Source: Caryophanales bacterium
GTDB taxonomy: Bacteria > Bacillota_I > Bacilli_A > RFN20 > JAISJY01
Assembly (NCBI GenBank): GCA_031261365.1
Contig: JAISJY010000084.1
Span: forward strand, 1-27,802
Direction: 5' to 3'
Length of the DNA stretch: 27,802 bases
This document shows, piece after piece, positions 24,125-27,802 of this stretch. The translations under genes and the position numbers were made by a program. The stretch's first letter is position 1, and each line of letters begins with the position of its first letter. The notes under the pieces were generated by a model that saw only the letters and a list, made by a program, of their open reading frames with translations, had not been told where the DNA came from and searched no databases.

Positions 24125-25492
24125 ATGACATTAATCAAAGGGGACTTAGCAGAGAGACTTAAAAGAAATGCTCAAAGGCTACAGTCTGATATCTATAAAG
24201 TACCAAAAGTATTTGAAGGTAATAGTGATTCTTGGCCTGGTGATTGGGTCGGTCGGGCTATTCTTGCTTTGTGTTGTCATTATAATACCTCCCATTTTGT
24301 TGAAATAAAAAAGCAATTAGATGAGATTATTAATAGTTTAGAAGATTATATTAATGAAGATGGTTATTTTGGTCCTGTTATTAATTTTAAAGAAGTATCA
24401 GAACAACAATTATCAGGTAATAGTTGGTATTTAAGAGGGTTAGTAGAGTATTATAAAATATCAAAAGATTTATACATTTTAGAATTAATAAAGAAAGTAG
24501 AAAATAGTTTATTATTAAAATTAAAAGAACCTTTTTTAAAGTATGAAGTTGGTGATTTTGTTATAGGAGAGGTTAATGGTTCTGCTAAACAAGATTTAGA
24601 TAGTTGGAAATTATCAAGTGATATTGGTTGTGCTTTTATTTTAATGGATGGTATCACCGCGGTTTATGAATTGTTACCAAGTGCTTCTTTAAAAGAAATA
24701 ATTGAAATATTAATTAAGAAGTTTTTAGCGTTTAATCATAAAAATAATAATTATCAAACCCATGCTTACTTATCTACATTAAGAGGTATTTTAAGGTTTG
24801 CTAATCAAAATAATGACTATTTAAAAGAAGTAGTTATAAAGTTATTTGATGTTTATTTAAACTTTGGTATGACTTTAAACTATGCTAATTATAATTGGTT
24901 TGGGAAACCTTTTTGGACTGAGACTTGTTGTGTTGTTGATAGTTATATTTTAGCTGGTGAGTTATTTAAAATCAGTAATGAACTTAAATATGTTACTTTA
25001 ATGAACAGGATTTATTTTAATGGTATTAGAAGAGCTCAAAGAGATAATGGTGGAGCAGGTTGTGATACTTGTCTTGATTCTGATAATCATTTATTGAAAG
25101 TTTATCTATATGAAGCTGAGTTTTGTTGCACGATGCGGTTAGCGGAGGGTTTATCTTATATTGGAGAAAACTTAATCATTAATGATACTATTTGTTTATA
25201 TAATAGTTTTAGTAATGAAAAGGTTAAAATGGTTATTAATAGAAAAGAAATTAAAATACATCCTCTTATTTCTCTTAAATTATATTTACCTCTTGGAGTA
25301 GAAGGCGAAAGTAAAATTAGAGAAATAAATAAAGATTATTTTATAGATATCAAAAGTTTATCTTTTCATAAAGAGTATAATATTACTTACTTAGGAGATA
25401 TTATTTATACTAGAAAGAAAGATGGGAAATATAGTCCAATTAGTAATATGTTAAAGGAAAAAGAAAGCATTTATGAAAGCATTTTGGATTAA
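24125..25492 (+). CDS. GH127-like (DUF1680-related) six-hairpin glycosidase, cytoplasmic
   Basis: This 455-residue protein without a signal peptide is probably a cytoplasmic (alpha/alpha)6 enzyme. Early segments (DSWPGDWVGRAILAL, YINEDGYFGPV, QLSGNSWYLRGLVEYY) follow the pattern of the beta-L-arabinofuranosidase superfamily (GH127/DUF1680). FWTETCC (Glu266, Cys268) and EFCCTMRLAEGL (Cys334-Cys335) match the Glu-x-Cys plus Cys-Cys zinc/nucleophile set of Bifidobacterium HypBA1 (Glu338, Cys340, Cys417, Cys418). The Glu about 16 residues before that set, the acid/base in HypBA1, is not evident. Two further Cys (GGAGCDTC) lie near 314-318. I chose the ATG at 24125, six bases after GGGAGGT, over the TTG at 24122. 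The gene overlaps the rhamnosidase by 20 bp. Enzyme activity is inferred. Confidence 0.7.
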   Translation: MTLIKGDLAERLKRNAQRLQSDIYKVPKVFEGNSDSWPGDWVGRAILALCCHYNTSHFVEIKKQLDEIINSLEDYINEDGYFGPVINFKEVSEQQLSGNSWYLRGLVEYYKISKDLYILELIKKVENSLLLKLKEPFLKYEVGDFVIGEVNGSAKQDLDSWKLSSDIGCAFILMDGITAVYELLPSASLKEIIEILIKKFLAFNHKNNNYQTHAYLSTLRGILRFANQNNDYLKEVVIKLFDVYLNFGMTLNYANYNWFGKPFWTETCCVVDSYILAGELFKISNELKYVTLMNRIYFNGIRRAQRDNGGAGCDTCLDSDNHLLKVYLYEAEFCCTMRLAEGLSYIGENLIINDTICLYNSFSNEKVKMVINRKEIKIHPLISLKLYLPLGVEGESKIREINKDYFIDIKSLSFHKEYNITYLGDIIYTRKKDGKYSPISNMLKEKESIYESILD

Positions 25493-27629
25493 GCAACAAA
25501 ATATTAAGAATTATACTTTGGCTTTAGCAGGGCAAGTAAATAATGAAAAAGAAGAAGTTTTAAGTATTGGAGTTTGTCAAATATACCGTTTATTTGTTGA
25601 TGGTTTTTTAATAGGTTATGGACCTGCCAGAGCGAGTAAAGGTTATACTAGAATAGATAAATATAAAATAGCTAAAGGACTTCATTATATTGTAATTGAG
25701 GTTGTTTCTTATCGAGTTAATAGTTATTATTTAATTAATGAAAAACCTTTTATAGCTGTTGATTTAAAAGGCTTTACTTATCAAGGTTATGAAATTAATG
25801 ATAGAGAAAGAAAGGTTGTTAGGTATTCTTTTCAAAGACCATTTAGTGAAGTTTATAAGCAGAGTTTTGATAAGAGTGATTTTTATTTAGGTAATTTTTC
25901 TTTATATAAGAGTGTTCCTTTAGTTGAAGTTAAGTCTAATATTTACTTAGATAGGAATGTTGATTATGTTAATTTAAAAGTATATGATAAAAAGACATTA
26001 ATTGAAACGGGCACTTTTGAAAGTAGAGAAAGTCCTTTGTATTATGATAGATGTTTTAATATTTCAAAGACTACATTAGGGTATGTTGTTAATAATAAAC
26101 CAACAGATTATCTTTCTAAATTAGTTTATACTAAAACAAGAATAGGTGATGTTTTAAAAGCTAAACAATATCTCTTATTTGAATACGGTCAAAACATTAC
26201 AGGTTTTATTAATTTAGATATTGAAGTTATTGAGGATGCGGTTATTTATGTTTTATTTGATGAAATTATCTTTGAGGAAGAAGAGAATAATCATTATAAA
26301 AATGGAGCTTTAAATATTTCTTTTTATCGGGGACAATGTTGTAATGTGGTTAAATGGACTTTGAAGAAAGGTCATTATCATTTATTATCTTTTGAACCTT
26401 ACACTTTTAAATATTTGAAAGTTGTTTTAGCAAAAGGTCAAGCTATTAATATTAATCCTAATGTTATTAAATATGAAAACTCCTCAGTTAAGTTTGTTTA
26501 TAAGATAGAAAATAATGAAATTGCTCATATTGCTGATGCTTCTATTAATACTTTTGTGCAAAATGCGGTGGATGTTTTAACGGATTGTCCTCATAGAGAA
26601 AGAGCAGGTTGGTTATGTGATTCTTATTTTTCTAGTGATGTTGAAAGATTATTAACAGGTTATTCTAAAGTAGAGAGAAACTTTTTAGAAAATTATCTTT
26701 TATATAAACCAATTAAAGAACTACCTAAAACTATTTTACCAATGTGTTACCCTGCTGACCATATTGATGGGGTTTATTTAAGTAATTGGAACTTATGGTA
26801 TATTTTAGAATTAGAAAAATATTATTTAAATACTAATGATAAAGAGTTATTAAATAAATCAAAAAAGAACATTAGAAAGATTTTGAAATATCATCAACAA
26901 TATGAAAATGAGTATGGTTTATTAGAAAACTTACCGGGTTGGGTTTTTGTGGAATGGAGCAAAGCTAATGATTTTACAGAAGGTATAAATATACCTAGTA
27001 ATTGTTTGTATTATGGAGCTTTATTAGTTGCGTCTAAATTATTAAAAGATAAGTCTTTAAAAGTTAAAGCAGAGAAATTAAGAGAAACCATAAATAATTA
27101 CTTTTATAATGGTACTTATTATGTTGACCAAGCCTTTAATAAAAACGGTATTATTATTTTAAGTGATAACATTAGTGAAACTTGTCAATATTATGCTTTG
27201 TTTTTTAATATTCCTTTTACTAATAATCTTTTTAATTTAATGTCTGAATATTTTGGACCAAATAAGAGTAATGGTTTATATAAATCTAATGTTTTTATTG
27301 GAGATTATTTAAGATTAGAGGTTTTAAAAAGAAATGGTTTAGTTAATAAAATAAAAGAAGAAATCATTGGTTATTTTACTACTATGGCAAAGAGAACTCA
27401 AACCTTATGGGAGAATGATGAGGCTGTAGCTTCTTGTTGTCATGGCTTTGCTTCTTATGTTTTGCTTTGGATTTTATATGTTTATGTGGGGCTTGTTAGT
27501 ATTAAAGATAAACCTATTTTTGATAAAAGAGTAAAGGTAATAGATTCTTATTTTGAAATACCGATTAAAGATAGAATATTAGTTATTGAAGTTAAAGACG
27601 GGCTTAGAGAGTATTATTATAAAGTTTAA
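25473..27629 (+). CDS. Alpha-L-rhamnosidase, GH78 family, cytoplasmic
   Basis: This 718-residue glycosidase releases terminal alpha-L-rhamnose from oligosaccharides or glycosides. The N-terminal beta-sandwich region (YRLFVDGFLIGYGPARASKGYTRIDKY) has the VNG-x-GP pattern of rhamnosidases. The catalytic (alpha/alpha)6 domain carries DCPHRERAGWLCD, with Asp371, Glu376 and Asp383 spaced like Asp567, Glu572 and Asp579 of Bacillus RhaB. A TLWEN motif at Glu647 matches Glu841 (271 against 269 residues downstream). So the key acid residues are all present. There is no signal peptide, so it acts on imported sugars. It is shorter than many GH78 enzymes. The ATG lies 20 bp inside the preceding gene with an AAAGGA site upstream. 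It is the last gene of the operon. Confidence 0.9.
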   Translation: MKAFWIKQQNIKNYTLALAGQVNNEKEEVLSIGVCQIYRLFVDGFLIGYGPARASKGYTRIDKYKIAKGLHYIVIEVVSYRVNSYYLINEKPFIAVDLKGFTYQGYEINDRERKVVRYSFQRPFSEVYKQSFDKSDFYLGNFSLYKSVPLVEVKSNIYLDRNVDYVNLKVYDKKTLIETGTFESRESPLYYDRCFNISKTTLGYVVNNKPTDYLSKLVYTKTRIGDVLKAKQYLLFEYGQNITGFINLDIEVIEDAVIYVLFDEIIFEEEENNHYKNGALNISFYRGQCCNVVKWTLKKGHYHLLSFEPYTFKYLKVVLAKGQAININPNVIKYENSSVKFVYKIENNEIAHIADASINTFVQNAVDVLTDCPHRERAGWLCDSYFSSDVERLLTGYSKVERNFLENYLLYKPIKELPKTILPMCYPADHIDGVYLSNWNLWYILELEKYYLNTNDKELLNKSKKNIRKILKYHQQYENEYGLLENLPGWVFVEWSKANDFTEGINIPSNCLYYGALLVASKLLKDKSLKVKAEKLRETINNYFYNGTYYVDQAFNKNGIIILSDNISETCQYYALFFNIPFTNNLFNLMSEYFGPNKSNGLYKSNVFIGDYLRLEVLKRNGLVNKIKEEIIGYFTTMAKRTQTLWENDEAVASCCHGFASYVLLWILYVYVGLVSIKDKPIFDKRVKVIDSYFEIPIKDRILVIEVKDGLREYYYKV

Positions 27630-27664
27630 TGGTGGTTAGCTAAAACTATCATTAATTCTTTTTA
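27626..27664 (+). terminator. Rho-independent terminator of the glycan-use operon
   Basis: TTAATGGTGGTT (27626-27637) and AACTATCATTAA (27644-27655) pair along 12 positions with two G-U wobbles around a 6-nt loop, followed by TTCTTTTT. It begins at the stop codon of the rhamnosidase gene, so it should end the long transcript that starts near 13248. Confidence 0.8.
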
Positions 27665-27767
27665 AAAGAGTTAAATTGTTTTTTAATTTGATATTTTTCT
27701 TTTTTAGTTTGTTAATTTGTCTAATAAATGTGGCATAGAAAAGAATAGTTACTCTTTTATTAAAAAG
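27658..27767. repeat. Long inverted repeat enclosing a 79-bp AT-rich spacer
   Basis: CTTTTTAAAAGAGT (27658-27671) is the reverse complement of ACTCTTTTATTAAAAAG (27751-27767) apart from a 3-base insertion in the second arm. It sits between the operon terminator and the next promoter. No open frame of note lies inside. It could be a structured RNA, a barrier element or chance pairing in AT-rich DNA. Confidence 0.5.
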
Positions 27768-27769
27768 TC

Positions 27770-27796
27770 TTGCATAATAAAAAAATATGATATAAT
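27770..27796 (+). promoter_or_regulatory. Extended -10 promoter for a gene beyond the window
   Basis: A perfect TATAAT (27791-27796) is preceded by TG one base upstream (TGATATAAT), an extended -10 element. A TTGCAT (27770-27775) lies 15 bp upstream as a short-spaced -35. The gene it serves would start after position 27802. Confidence 0.55.
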
Positions 27797-27802
27797 GAGA
27801 TA

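Noticed and set aside
24451..24657. Minus-strand open frame opposite the GH127-like gene
   Set aside because: Within a coherent coding frame on the other strand and without a ribosome site.

Overview
The window comes from an AT-rich member of the Bacillota, most likely an uncultured Bacilli-type (RF39/Acholeplasma/Erysipelotrichia-like) host- or rumen-associated bacterium. The evidence is the gene order rpmH-rnpA-yidC-khpB-mnmE-tatD, a lipoprotein-type YidC, many lipobox proteins with strong AGGAGG ribosome sites, and an AraC/LplB/YtcP-type sugar locus. The code is the standard one: Trp is TGG in the genes read, and TGA is a real stop in yidC and in the AraC gene. No tRNA, rRNA, CRISPR, transposase or DnaA-box cluster was seen. 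The lineage is inferred from gene content, not from a search.

Layout. Positions 1-1294 (+) hold the end of an unknown Glu/Pro-linker protein and a small unknown lipoprotein. Positions 1339-2688 (-) hold a complete AAA/DUF4143 ATPase with a PD-(D/E)XK-like tail; its promoter is embedded in three copies of a 14-bp palindromic motif spaced exactly 33 bp apart. Positions 2894-7349 (-) are the conserved housekeeping operon rpmH-rnpA-yidC-khpB-mnmE-tatD, driven by a near-consensus promoter at 7389-7417, with mgsA just upstream. Positions 7880-11313 (+) encode a membrane hybrid histidine kinase and an EFR1-type flavodoxin/ferredoxin protein.

Positions 11310-27629 form one carbohydrate-use locus. 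An AraC regulator and a DUF4432 mutarotase-like protein read leftward. Eight tightly packed genes read rightward from a divergent promoter at 13214-13241 to a terminator at 27626-27664. They encode two ABC permeases of the LplB/YtcP type, a solute-binding lipoprotein, two tandem paralogous right-handed beta-helix lipoproteins (GH110-like motifs; the second ends in a CBM9-like domain), an 886-residue lipoprotein of Ig-like and repeated beta-sandwich modules, a cytoplasmic GH127-like protein and a cytoplasmic GH78 alpha-L-rhamnosidase.

How it fits together: the three large lipoproteins would bind and trim a rhamnose-containing glycan at the cell surface. The binding protein and permeases would import oligosaccharides, probably using a shared MsmX-type ATPase encoded elsewhere. 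The two cytoplasmic enzymes would remove terminal sugars, and the DUF4432 protein may handle a released monosaccharide. The AraC protein, and perhaps a CcpA-type site at 13152-13167, would control expression. The substrate is inferred; a plant rhamnogalacturonan or arabinogalactan-type glycan suits the GH78/GH127 pair best.
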